NCBI RefSeq assembly: GCF_042453785.1
Contig: NC_091668.1
Span: forward strand, 25,391,001-25,455,000
Direction of reading: 5' to 3'
DNA: 64,000 bases
DNA from: Malus domestica
Taxonomy: Eukaryota; Streptophyta; Magnoliopsida; Rosales; Rosaceae
Of this stretch, positions 41,107 through 53,122 are shown piece after piece; position 1 is the first letter of the stretch; each line of letters opens with the position of its first letter. Position numbers and translations under genes: made by a program. Below the pieces are notes generated by a model that saw nothing but the letters and a program-made list of their open reading frames with translations, was not told the DNA's origin and did no database searches.

Positions 41107-41575
41107 TTAAATTATTATCTTATTACATAGAGAGGTCCATCGTCGGACATGGAAGAAACCGATCGAGTAAATGCTACCCAGAATAGCATTGAAGTAGAAA
41201 ACGGCGGTGGCTGCAGCGCGGACAAATGACGGAACTGTAGAGACCTTGAAAGGAAGAAATGGAGGAATTTAACTGGCAGGGCGATCAAGCCATCTTGTAT
41301 TCTTCTTGCTACGGTGTCTTGTATTTGGACTGCACAGTCAGATTGCGGAATAATATTAGAACACTAAATAAACGTTGAGAAGAGATGTATCACTAGACCA
41401 AGAATTTGTTGCGATAAATAACTTAGAACTCACCAAAACCTTGTGTAAGATGGGCACTGTTAAGTTGTTCCTCAAAATTCATTGGAAAGCAGGAGCTGAA
41501 AACAACACCTGCAAACATCCCTAATAAGGCACAAAGATAAACAGCCTTGTTCTTTTTCTTTGACTCTGATGCCAT
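41107..41575 (-). CDS. Small two-exon gene, 89-aa protein with two membrane segments
   Basis: Exons are 41575-41434 and 41234-41107. Donor GGTTTTG|GTGAGT and acceptor CTCTACAG|TTCCG join in frame. The product starts MASESKKKNK, then a hydrophobic segment AVYLCALLGMFAGVVFSSCF, a polar loop (NFEEQLNSAHLTQ), and a second hydrophobic segment RAAATAVFYFNAILGSIYSI. It ends in a basic tail (FFHVRRWTSLCNK). I do not recognise the family. Conservation of the exon structure between this copy and the older broken one at 35150-35839 is the main argument that it is real. Just upstream of the ATG is a CT tract (41612-41647), a common 5'UTR feature. Confidence 0.6.
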
Positions 41576-41611
41576 TCTCTCTCTCTCTGGCTGCTTCTAA
41601 ATGAGCTCAGT

Positions 41612-41647
<36 letters not shown>
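41612..41647. repeat. (CT)n microsatellite in the small gene's 5' region
   Basis: About 18 CT units, longer than the equivalent in copy 1 (35893-35914). Confidence 0.85.
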
Positions 41648-41648
<1 letters not shown>

Positions 41649-42965
41649 GATTTCTGTGGCTGCATTTAAATTAGTTCAGAGGCACTACTTTTATATAACA
41701 AAAGACTTGACGCCCAAGTCATGAATTTCACTAATTTGGCCTGGTGTCGAATTTCAAGTGTTTTATTTCTTTTCTGTTTGGGATTTAATATCTTTGATAA
41801 TTTTGGTAGCTAAGATTTTATTTATTTATTTAAATTTGGATGGTTCGCAATTATATTTCTTCAGGTATGCTTGGCGCCCAAGTTTTATAAACCCTCTAAA
41901 TATGGATTCTTTGTAATAGTTTAGGATCAGTTAGGAAACTTAGATTTTTAATTTATTTAAATTTGGTTGTAGTTATATTTCTTTTCTATCAAGTATGGTT
42001 GGTGCCCGAGTTCTCTAAACCCACTAAATTTGGGTTCTTTGATAATAGTTTCATTTATTTGGTTTCTATTTTTAATACATTTATTGTATCAGGTTCCTTT
42101 AATATAAACCTACCTCCAGTTTTTTATTGTTGCACCGAAGAAGATTGTCAAATTTGTAGGGGTACGCAAATCGATAAACGTTAATGTGAGATCAGAGTTA
42201 ATTAATTCAGAATTATCTCCGTTATTAACTCATGTATTGTATGGATTTAAATTTTCCATTGTAGTTAGTGTAGGATTCCCATTATAATTGTGTAGATTTG
42301 TTTGTATGCATTATATAGAGATATATTGTTGTTGACCCTAAAAACTAGCCTACGTGTCGCACATACCGAATAGTTGATGAGCTAACTACGTCCTTATGGT
42401 AACTGTAGGCATGCCAACTCAACGACTGGACTCGGTCGGTGAGTAGATTGAATGTAATGGAGGTGTCAAACACGCTGTTGACTTATGTTATCCAAGTAAT
42501 CACGGCCGAGGAAGGAACTTGTCTCAGCCTTTGAGTTTTAGAGCCTAAGGGCAAGGCTACTAGTCACTGCGAAGTTCAGCATCGTCAGCACCTACTTCGA
42601 TTGTTTCAATTATATTTGTGAAAACATAAGTGCACCGAATTGGGATGAAATTATATGAACACAAATACTTAGAAGAGATAAGTGTCTTGATTGTAATTGT
42701 GTTTCGGCACTCAGAATGCCGAACTCTGAAATTAATGCACTTGAGAATATCCATTCATAAAAAAGGCTCGGTTTTCAATGTGTCAAACACTGTAATCTGG
42801 TAACACCCAAACTTGCCAAGAGGCTAAGAGATGACGTCTTCCAACAATGACTCAAGGACTCCTTGTTAACAGAGACTTGGATAAATAACCAACTGAATTC
42901 GAAGTAGTGTTGTTACTCCAAATTGAAGGTGCTCATCAGTCGCTTGATTCTACGACTCCAGTGTT

Positions 42966-44326
42966 GTTAATTGATGAGTCGATTTTATACTATATATTAT
43001 TCCCTAGTCTTAGTATATTTTGGTTATCATTTTGGTGAGATTTTGATGCTTTGCTATGTGTTTTTAATGTAGGACATGTGAACTTGTTTGGAGCATAAAG
43101 TAATCAAACGGTGGAATTTTTGAGTGAATCCAATTGGAGCAGGTTCGTGAATCTGTCAAGAAGGTTGTGTCAAAATTTCATACTTTTATCCCGAAGTATC
43201 TGATCGTGGTGAATTAATTTATACCTAGCGTGCAGTGCTGGCAGATTGGGCTGCATAGCTTATTTGTGATTTTTGGGCTCGAAGATGATGGATTCTGGAT
43301 TTGGGCTCTTCTTGGAACTTGAAGAGGAGGTCCTAATCTTTAATTTGAGTCATTTTAGACCTGTTTTGGAGCCATGAAGGTCCAGAAACGCAGCTATTTC
43401 TTTGCTGGGCAGATTTCCTAGTCATAATGGGAATGTAATTCCTAGTTATCATTTTATTATTTTATTTCCTAATTTTTAGAAAAACATTTTCTATGGGGGT
43501 TTTAATTTGGAGTAGTATAAATAAGGTTTTTAGCCATTAGGGTTCTCTACGCAACATTGATAGAATTTAGCAAGCTTTGGAGAATTTCAGACTTTTTACC
43601 TACAAGGTGTTTTCATTCTTTTTCTAGTTAATGATATTTTCTTCGATTTTTATTATGAGTATGCGTAACTAAATCCTTTTGCTAGGGTTAGGCCATGAAC
43701 CTTAGTATGAATATGTAATTTTATTAATTTGCTTATGAATGGATGCATGCTTACTTTGAATTATTAATCACTGCGATTAAAACTATCTATATATTTTAAT
43801 TATTGATCACCATTAGGATATTTAAACAAGTATTTTAATGCAATTTCTGTTGGAACATCACCCTGAAATTGAGGAGGGCTTAGTAATTGTAAGTTCACTT
43901 AAGGCGAATATCACGCTCTTAAGGGTTGCATGGTTTTTCAAAGGGTTTTCACAAAGCTTAATGAGTCTTGCATGTTTATATTTGATCTGAACATTACATA
44001 TGGGTTGCATGTTAAATATAAGTTTTTGTTTGAACATCATGAGGAAAATATGCATTAGGAAAACCTAACCTTCAAAGCATGTATGTGGAAATCCACAAGT
44101 AATTAGTAGAATTGCATAGGATTGTAACGGTGACGGTTAAACCCTAGATTTATCTAAATTGTTAATTTTAAAACGTTTTTTTCTTTGCTACCATTATTTC
44201 CAAATTTCCAATTTCTTTTATTGTTTATCTACTCTTTTCAAATTCATAAATCTCAAATTCTTTATAAATTCTGTTTTAATAATTAATTAAGAGTTAAGTT
44301 AATTACAAATTAGACAAACAATCTTC
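42966..44326 (+). mobile_element. AT-rich Gypsy-LTR-like sequence nested in the block
   Basis: It begins TGTTGTTAATTGATGAGTCG and has a TATA-like word (AGTATAAATAAGG, near 43515). It ends TTAATTACAAATTAGACAAA, patterns I associate with large plant Ty3/Gypsy LTRs. No gag or pol follows, because the LINE's tail begins at 44327. Confidence 0.4.
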
Positions 44327-47300
44327 TTTTTTTTTTTGTCTAAATTTGAATATTATTAAATACGAATCGAAATGTTTACGTCAGATGCTAGAGTGTTAAA
44401 CAACCACTGTGGTTCAAAACCATCCCAATAATGACTATCCCCATCCCCCACACGCATGACCTAAGAAGCCATAAGATGCGCAACCTCATTACAGGCACGA
44501 TGAGCATATAAGAACTCAATAACGTCAAATTGTTGCTTAAGAAGACTAATATCCCTTAAGATATCATCTAGAACTGCCTCCGGTTGTAAACGGCCATGAA
44601 TCATGTCGACTAGAACCTGAGAGTCATTCTCCAACTGTATAGACTCAAAACCTCTCTCCACACAAGCCAACAAAGCCACTCACATTGCTTCCGCTTCTAC
44701 CATAATACTCGAGACACAAAGAATTTTTCCAACAGCTCTAGCACCTTTGAAGTGCCCACAAAATCCTTCGCCACCCACCCAACACCACCTATACCAGTTT
44801 GACTGCACCATGCTCCATCATAATTAATTTTAAAAGTTCCAAAAGGTGGCTTGATCCACCCTCGAAGACCCACTCTACTCACTTGCCGCCCACAGGGTAG
44901 CAGATGCACCTGTGCTTCTTCACAAACCTTCAACTCCTCCCATTGTTGTTTAAGTAATTGTATTGCAACAAGGGGCTCTAACGCAACCTTCTCAAAAACC
45001 AAACTATTCCGACATTTCCATATCCCCCATAAACCACCAACCACCCATCGCATAAGGTCACAAGCCTCCCATTCCTTACCATATTTTGCACATAACCACT
45101 TCCAACATTCCAAAAAATCCACACCTACCACCATGGTCACATCTAATTGAAGCGGGAACCAAACCAAAAAACATGAGCAAATGGGCAACAAAAAAAAATA
45201 TGTACCTGTGTTTCCACCTCACCTTCACAAAAAGGGCAACTAGTCTCCAGACGTATCCCCCGCCGCTGCAAGTTTGGATGCACTACCAAAATGTTCCTGC
45301 ACCCCTTCCAAACAAAATGACATAATTTGGGTGGAACCTTCAATCTCCAAATATCCCTTCACACTGAATCCCATTATCCGCCATGCTCGATTGACCCACA
45401 CATTTCCGTCCGAGCTTCCCATTTCTACTCATTTATTGCGCCACCATATACCCAGACTTCACCGAATAAACTCCATTTTGTGTATAATGCCACATCATAC
45501 TATCCAAGCATCCAAATCGACTAAGTAGGATACTTAAAATAGTATGAGCTTCCTCTTCATTAAAACACAACTCAATGACCTCACGCTTCCAATGACCCCC
45601 CAGATCCACCAAGTTGGCAACCAATGTAAACATCTCCTGATGATGTGAATTAGATTGAAACGTCCTTGGTATAGGTAGCCACGAGTCCGTTGCAATTTGA
45701 ATACACCTCCCATCCCCTACCCGTCACCGTACACCAGCCTTTAGGATTTTCCTTCCCTGTAAAATCCCCTTCCAACCCCAAGATGTGCTTCTACCCACCG
45801 GTGCATCCATGAATGATAAAGAAGGATAATATTTAGCTTGCAGTACTCTAGCCAAAAGTGAGTCTGAATTACATATGAGCCGCCACCCCACCTTAGCCAA
45901 CATAGCTAAGTTAAAATCAATAATCTCCTTGAACCCAAGACCCCCAGAATCCTTTTTTGCAACTTTGTTCCAAGCCATCCAATGAATTTCCTTTTTTGTC
46001 TTCTGATCCCTCCACCAAAATCTTGCAATAACTTGTTCAATTTCCTTTGCCAATTGGATGGACAATTGAAAACATGACATAGTATATATAGGTAAAGTAG
46101 CCGCAACACTCTTAATCAACACCTCATTCCCGGCTACTGACAAAAATTGTTCCGCCCACCCATTAATTCTCTCATCCAATCTATTCCATACTTCTTCGAA
46201 CACTCTCCTCTTCAATGCTCCAAAATCTGCTTGAATGCCCAAATACTTCCCAAAACCTTCCTGGTGTTTAATGCCCAAAATCTGTGACAAGTGAGCTTTC
46301 AATCCCTGCAAACACCCTACACTAAAATGTATCGAACTTTTATCCAAATTAATGAATTGTCCAAACCCCTCAACATACTATTAGAGCAAACCTTTAACAT
46401 TCAGAGAGTCAATCTCTGTAGCTCGACAAAAAAGCATTGAGTCATCCGGAGAAAAAAAAGACATATGATAGAGGGTCGGCACAAGCACTTACCGACATGC
46501 CACGGATACATCCCATTCTTGCTTCATTATGGATTAACGATGAGAACCCTTCTGCACAAATAAGGAAAAAAAAAGCGATAACGGATCTCCTTGCCGAATT
46601 CCCCTTCGAGGCATGATATAGCCCATTGTCTCACCATTAATACACTATAAGAAACCGTTTGCACACACTCCATCACCCATTGGCAAAACATATCATTGAA
46701 ACCCAACTTATGCAACATTGCATTCAAAAAATGACCATTCAACCCGATCATAAGCTTTTGCCATGTCTAATTTCATTGTCATATAATCAATACCCTCCTC
46801 ATTCCCATGTTGCATAGAATGTAGAAGTTCATGCACCACTATAATATTATTAGAAATTTGCCTTCCCACCACAAATGCTGATTGATTATGACTAATGACT
46901 TTAGGAAGAATTTTCTTCAATCTATCATTAGAACTTTGGAAATAATTTTGTACACCACATTGCAAAGCAAAATCGAATGAAATTGGGATATTTTCGTGGG
47001 ATTATCCACTTTAGGGATAAGCACAATATTAGTATGATTCAACTCATTCAACATTCCTCCAGAAACAAAGAAAGATTTTACCATAGCAATAACCACACCC
47101 CCAATCGTCTCCCAATGATGATGGTAAAAGCCTGCATAAAACCGCCTGAACCCGGTGATTTCATTGGGTGCATATGATAAATAGCAGTTTCAATCTCCAC
47201 ATTAGTCACTGAGGCAATCAATATAACATTATCCATCTCACCCACCCTAGTCGGCACACATTGCAAAATCTCCAAGAAATCAGTAGGCCTATCAGTGGTA

Positions 47301-48055
47301 AATAGAGATGTAAAATAATCAATGGCAATGCCATAAATTCGATTCCCATCAATACACCATGTCCCATCCTCCGCCTCTAGTCCCCGAATCATATTCCTCT
47401 TACGGCGTTTCAAAGTTTGCGCATGAAAGAAACGAGTATTTTTATCACCTTCTCATAACCACTGTACTCGAGACTTCGTATGCCAATAGATTTCTTCCCT
47501 TCAAACTGCCCGTGTAAGCTCTTCTTCCAAACCTTGAATCCGGTGACCATCAACACTGGTTGCTAATACGCATCAAGGATTACTTCCTTCAAATGACAAA
47601 TCTCCCTTTGTTTATTACGCCCCTCATTTTTCCGCCACGTCACCAACCCATGCTTGACCTTGCAAAGATTATGCATGAGATGTTGTGCATGAGTTCCACC
47701 GTATGCACCACCCCAGCAATCACGCACCACCTCATCACATTTTGGATCCTAATTGTACCGAGGATTGTACATGAACTGTTTCTTACGCTTAGGTTGATTC
47801 ACTTCCGTTGATAGCACTAACATAGCATGATCTGAGCCCTCCAACACCACGTGTTTCACTACTGCTTGTTGATAACTTTGAACCCAATTATGCGTGGCCA
47901 ACACATGATCTAGTATTTCCTGGATAAACCCCTCATCCCGTCTATTCCTCCATATATAAGGGTATCCTTCAAATCCTAAGTCTAACAAACTTGCTTGAGC
48001 CATAAAAGTTTGAAAAGCTCTCATGCTTGCAGTGGTTCTTCCATTCAATGACCTT
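44327..48055 (-). mobile_element. 5'-truncated, decayed L1-type LINE
   Basis: On the minus strand, from 48048: endonuclease C-terminal part (LDLGFEGYPYIWRNRRDEGF, DHAMLVLS); linker (47413-47078); and reverse transcriptase with ISHNQSAFVVGRQISNNIIV and MKLDMAKAYDRVEWSF (46965-46708). Next come the RT thumb/connection (46347-45724, FGKYLGIQADFGALKRRVFE), the zinc-binding domain (45343-45143, PPKLCHFVWKGC, CPFCEGEVET), and a plant-type RNase H (WIKPPFGTFKINYDGAWC, then IQLENDSQVLVDMIHG). The element ends in a poly(A) seen as T's at 44327-44337. Many stops and frameshifts make every piece non-functional. The first half of the endonuclease and any ORF1 are missing. Confidence 0.85.
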
Positions 48056-49069
48056 GCATGAGCGATTATACTACAATTACCTTATATTCTTGTAAGTATT
48101 TTCAGTGATTTTAACCCTATTTGCGCAGGTGCTAAAAATCCCATCATTAATGTTGCCGGTTCTCAACGCATTGTTGTTAATCTAAACTGAAGGTGTGTTG
48201 ACGAAGTTAGGAAGGTTGGTGTTTTCTCAAAGGTTTGATGAAAGGGTTTCATGTAGAGCGAGATTGCAGGGCATTTTTGTATGTTGAATTAAAGGTCTTT
48301 TGAATGTTGCATAACTTCTTCTATTTATAGGAGTGATTTTTCGTGCTAATCACTTCATATCGAAGTAGAGTCCTACTTGGATTATACCTCTTCAGCATTC
48401 CTTGATCCAATATCAAACCATCATGATCTCTGCATGGAACTCGGTCACTCCTACTGGACTTGGGACTCTGAATCCAGTCCCTTTTTTATATTCAAATCAC
48501 TCATGATCATGATGAACCATGAACCTTGATTCTTGGAATATCACAAATCCTACCAATGTTCATCTTGATCTTTAAAACAAAATCAGTCATATTAGGACTT
48601 AGCCTAATCATTCCAACCTGACTCCTTAAGAGGCCTTCACCTATTAGGATTCAGCCATCCTACGTTGGGCTGGACTTAACGTTTCAAAAACACGACATGG
48701 GCCAAAGATCTCTGTTATGTGTCAAGCCCACAGTTATAGTTGGCCCACACCTAATATTTTGGGTCCAAACAATTGTACATTGATATTTGACATTAAAATT
48801 TTAGTCGTTGATATCATAGATTTATAAACTACATGGATAGGTTCCTCAAATTACAAATTTAACCAAAGGTCCTTAACATAGGTTCATTAACAATATAAAT
48901 CACATTAAATGAGTTTGAAAAATCATCACAAATACAAAAACGACAGGTTGATTAACATTATAAACAACATGGATAGGTTTGATAAATCATCTAATTAACC
49001 TGCTGAAGAGGTTGATTAGCATTATAAAGTAATAAACCAAATGATAGGTTTGATAAATCATCACAAATA

Positions 49070-51300
49070 TTGACATGGAGAACAATTAAGGGTCGCTAAA
49101 CCAGCCAACCAATCATTCTTATTCCAAATCGTCTCCCGAAACAGAAATAAATATGGAATTAAGGTATAGCAACAAAGTCTGAATGAATTATGAGATGAAA
49201 ATAAGGGAGACTTTGAACGCGGTTCTTAACCACTAATATTTTTTTTACTGAAATCTTATTAGTTTTCAAATTTTTATCAACGTTCTTTGATTTTGTACAC
49301 CTCAGCATGTTAGTAATAATAGATTTCCATCAACTTTTTTATTTTCTAAATTAAAAATTGTACTTTTTCAAGGTAATTAATTTTTTTTCACAATTGGCAT
49401 AATTAATTGTCTGAATCAATGTAATCCTAGAAATTCAAAATTCTTATCTTTATCACCTAAATTCAAAGAAAACCAAATTGTAAACAAATAAGATTTGCAA
49501 TGTACCAATGTAAATAAGAGTATTAAGGAAACAAACACAAAACAATATTGTACCCATTAACTACAAAATGTGCCCTGATTACCTTCCTCAACCATGATTA
49601 AATGTACCACTGGTTGCAAGCTGTGCTTATATTTTTTTAGAACGTTTTGTTGTTTTGAACATGGTTTGTACTAATTTACCAAATAATCTTTTCTCTCGTC
49701 ATTTTTATGTTGGAAAATATACCATTACTGAAATCTAAATCTAATACACCACAGAATAGTGTACCCATATACTCATATAGACGGACCCAATTGCAAAATC
49801 AATAAAAAAAATTTTGCAATAGAAATGTACCCTTATGACAGAAAAATACATTCACCTCATAAAAAAGCGCATAAAGAAGACAGAAAAATTAACAAAGAAT
49901 ATAAACATGTGTACAATATTTAAATACTATGGATACACACGTATAAATATTAATTTGTGGGTACAAATTCAACCAACAACAAAAATTGTGCCATTACATA
50001 CACTTGGAAAACATTTTACCCATCATATATGTAATCCTTAAAAAAATAAAAAAAATGTATCAGCTGAGAATGAAAAAGTTATCTTTTTATTTTTTTGGCA
50101 ACGAAAAGTTTAGAGGGGGATTGGATACTCTCACCATTAGGACATACCTACAACCTCGAGTTGGAATGACTTACGTGTAGCATCTAACTGCCAACTACTA
50201 CCGATAGGAATTCACATATCACACACCAACGATGACTGTTGACAGCAGAACTCGACCAAGGCGACATACAAAGTATGGACCTTACCAACTGATCCAATCC
50301 TCGTTGGCATAATTATGCTTTTTTTGTTAAACAAAATCAAGGGCATGTACCCATATTACGAGTTCCTGAACCAGACAACAAAAGGCTCCGTCCATATTAA
50401 ACTGACTAGCCCACAAAAAGAAAAAGAAACAGATTACAAAAGCTAAGTATGTATGTACCGTGGATGGAGAGACAGGGAGAAGTGATCCTTTTGGATGAGA
50501 GCTTAAAAGCATAGGTGAGGCATGTGGTCATGGAGAAAAAAATGACAGCAAGGAAGAGTCTGACTTACACAAAAGAGGGACATTAGGTTTCAATTGGACT
50601 TTCTGGTTTTAACTTAATCATAATTTGTTTTGCCTAAAATGTAAGAAGAGATGAGATCTTAATTCATGGTACGAAAATCCGAAAATTAATATGCATATAT
50701 GAGCCAATTATAATAATATATTTGATGGGTTGTTTAGGTTAACAAAAACTTAAGCAAAATGGTATAATGTTTTAAATGCAAAAATGCTGATGTGGACAAA
50801 GTCAAGAGACTTATGTCAAAAACTGAAAACAAATAAAACAAATAAAGTTTGAATAAAAAAAATGTTGTGAACAAGGGATAGATTGTAATTTTACCTTAAG
50901 ATAATAATAAGTCAGCATGATGGCATATGAGGTAAATATGGTCAAAACTCAAACCCCATTACCAATCTACATGGCATGTGTTTCAACCTAATGGTTTGTG
51001 ACTGGAGTTGGAGAGATTTTTCAATTTGTCTGGAATACGAATCGGTACAGCATATATAATTATATAACTAGAGAATTTTCTATTTTTCAAATATTTTCAT
51101 ACTTGTATAATGATATATGACATTGTGTTCGTATTTCAAGCCAACTAAAAATTCTATCATGGAGTTGATCCTAAATGATATGGAGCAGAACCGCATTTCA
51201 TAGATTATTAAAAGTTGAAAACATCATTTGATGTGGTCTAACTTTATTACATAAGATTAATCAAAGGGTGAACAACACGCAATGTTTGCAAGCCTCGACA
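49070..51300. other. Intergenic DNA without recognised genes
   Basis: AT-rich. 48820-49070 has a loose repeat of CATGGATAGGTTTGATAAATC. Short frames at 49835-50180 have no domains. Nothing else stands out apart from runs of A/T and a possible distal 3' region of the MADS gene near 51300. Confidence 0.5.
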
Positions 51301-51364
51301 CTAAAACCCTACCATATGGTTCGAGGCTGAATCATAAAAACAAACCATAATACAGAAGCAAATT

Positions 51365-52132
51365 TCAAGGGTAAAATGAACTATTGGACCAAATAGCATT
51401 AATTTGGCTCTGATCCGCCGCAAACGGCAGCATATTCATCTCGTATCCACCACCAATCCCTACCATTTGCTGCTGCTGATGATCTTGTGGGACGTTCATC
51501 ATGTCCATGAAAAACGGCTGCTGCTGCCTTTGAACCGCCGTGCCCACATTATTGTTAAGCTCAAAACCCTGCTGCCTCTCCACTCCACACTCCGCCACAG
51601 TTGCGGCAGCTACAGGCAGCGCCGTTGGTTGTAGTTGCACTTGGCTCTTAGAATCCTGTTCATTCAGATTCTTCATCCGGTTGTCGATCTCCTTCAAATT
51701 CTGGTCAATCAGCCACCCCAAATCGTTCAAATCAACCATGCTCAAACCGTGGAGCTGGGACTTCCCCATCAGACTCTGGAACATCACTCTCGTCATCTCC
51801 TTCTCGCGGTTCTCCTTCCTCTGTTTCTTCAATTGCTCGTTGGCCTTGGTAATCCGCTGCCGCAGGAAACTCTCTTGGTTCACCATTTTTTTGCTCTGCT
51901 CCATCTCCGGCATGGTCTTGAACTGTGCGAGAACCAGCTGGACTCCCAACGGCGATGGCCAGAGCTCCGGCTGGGAGTCATACGGGCTGTAAATAATCGC
52001 GCACGCCTTAACATCACAAAGGGTGCTGAGTTCACTCACCTTCTTCATCAAACCCTTCTTTCTCTTCTTGAACGTGGCCTTTCGCGCCGAGTCGTTGCTG
52101 ATGTAGGTCAGTTTCACTTTCGTTCTAGTCAT
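51365..52132 (-). CDS. Type I (M-gamma, AGL80-like) MADS-box transcription factor, single exon, 255 aa
   Basis: MTRTKVKLTYISNDSARKAT begins the MADS (SRF-type) DNA-binding domain, which continues FKKRKKGLMKKVSELSTLCD and ACAIIYSPYD (residues 1-60). This spelling is characteristic of the M-gamma subclass (AGL80, PHERES1 relatives), acting in the nucleus of female gametophyte and endosperm. Residues 60-180 form a charged helical region (QRITKANEQLKKQRKENREK) with LSMVDLNDLGWLID, for dimerisation. The C-terminus is Q/M-rich. The frame is open upstream, but the start at 52132 gives the standard N-terminus. Intron-less, as usual for type I. A TATA box (CTATATATATA on the minus strand) lies at 52217-52228, about 90 bp upstream. 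Confidence 0.9.
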   Translation of the reverse strand: MTRTKVKLTYISNDSARKATFKKRKKGLMKKVSELSTLCDVKACAIIYSPYDSQPELWPSPLGVQLVLAQFKTMPEMEQSKKMVNQESFLRQRITKANEQLKKQRKENREKEMTRVMFQSLMGKSQLHGLSMVDLNDLGWLIDQNLKEIDNRMKNLNEQDSKSQVQLQPTALPVAAATVAECGVERQQGFELNNNVGTAVQRQQQPFFMDMMNVPQDHQQQQMVGIGGGYEMNMLPFAADQSQINAIWSNSSFYP

Positions 52133-52216
52133 GGTTCGTCGGAGATGAGACGAAAGCACAGACTGGAGAAGAAGGAAGCTTTTGAGGGATGTGATATACC
52201 ACAAACAGCCTATGCT

Positions 52217-52228
52217 CTATATATATAG
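52217..52228 (-). promoter_or_regulatory. TATA box of the MADS-box gene
   Basis: TATATATATAG-type word 85-95 bp before the ATG, at the right distance for a short 5'UTR. Confidence 0.5.
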
Positions 52229-52239
52229 CAAGAAAAGAG

Positions 52240-53110
52240 CTACATACTTACCCAGGAGATACGGTTTTGAACGAGAATTTAATGCAGGAGATTTTCTGTT
52301 GTACGGTACATTGGATGCACAATCATCAATCTACTATATCAGACAAGATTTGTTGAGTTATATATATTTGTAGGATAATATCATATCTGGGGCAGATTTT
52401 ATTGGCAAAAGAAAATTTGTAATTTGATTCAGAAACTTATAACGTGAGTTGGTTGTGATTTTTTATTTTATTTTTGTTAATATTCATGGGACTTGTTCTT
52501 TATATGGATTGATATTGTCTGTTAATTTTCATACATGCATGCATGCAAGCGCGCCAAAGATAGGGATATCTCTGTATTTGGTGATAGATTTTTCAGTGTG
52601 ATCGTCACACGAGGTGATACATCACGTGTTCCTGGTGTTTCTATATAAATGGTGGATTACGTGGGTTAAAAGTTTAATAACTTAAAAATTAAAATTTTTC
52701 ACCACTTGCATAAAAACACGGTGTATTTGGTAGTCACTTTTAAGGGAATCCAACCTCAGTCTTGTTTTCGAGTTTTCCCATTTTTATTTTTATTTTTTAA
52801 TTTCCTTTTGTGCAAATTCTTGTTTAGGAGGATAAGATACTATCCTAATAATTCATATTCTATATCTTGAAAAATTTCTTACGATATTAGCACGTTTACT
52901 AAAAAAAAAAAACTTTCAGACGAAGTCCTAATGTTAATTCTCGTATTTTCAAAGTTGTAAGTAGCGTTAAATTCGAATCTAAGTTCTCGTTGTTTAAATT
53001 GAAAACACTCTCGTATTATGAAATATCCTGATGATTATCATAAACGAAATACCACAAATTTGAAACTACAAAACAAAAATAAAAATGGGAATCCGAAATT
53101 AACCCGGGCC
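52240..53110. other. Intergenic DNA between MADS and TPR genes
   Basis: No gene. GCATGCATGCAAGCGCGCC at 52535-52552 is a local G+C-rich palindromic word, and TCACACGAGGTGATACATCACGTG (in parts, 52604-52630) carries a CACGTG G-box at 52624. The right end is 3' flank of the TPR gene. Confidence 0.4.
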
Positions 53111-53122
53111 GAGCCCACGCGC

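Larger units (their letters stand above)
42330..48771 (-). mobile_element. Nested retroelement block inserted into copy 2, 5-bp duplication ATTGT
   Basis: The outer ends are TGTTGACCC (42330) and GGGTCCAAACA (48771), flanked by ATTGT (42325-42329 and 48772-48776). In copy 1 the same place (about 40455-40470) is uninterrupted. Read on the minus strand, 48771-48200 looks like the first part of an LTR (TGTTTGGACCC start, TATA-like CTATAAATAG near 48330), and 42960-42330 like its last part (...AGGGTCAACA). The simplest view is one LTR or element split by later insertions. Between them lie an AT-rich Gypsy-LTR-like stretch on the plus strand (about 42966-44326) and a LINE. Confidence 0.6.
40695..49060. 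repeat. Tandem segmental duplication, copy 2
   Basis: Homologous blocks are 40697-41900 (Rab GGTase tail, small gene, CT tract, GGCGCCCAAGTT region), 41900-42329 and 48777-49060. The last block matches 40450-40690 (GACATTAAAATTTTAGT, GGTCCTTAACATAGGTTC, CATGGATAGGT). It is split only by the 6.4-kb block at 42330-48771. The Rab GGTase tail at 40697 is non-coding here. Confidence 0.8.

Noticed and set aside
51635-52228. 197-codon plus-strand frame opposite the MADS-box gene
   Set aside because: Antisense shadow of a helical, L/Q/K-rich coding region; the minus-strand frame has a clear MADS domain.
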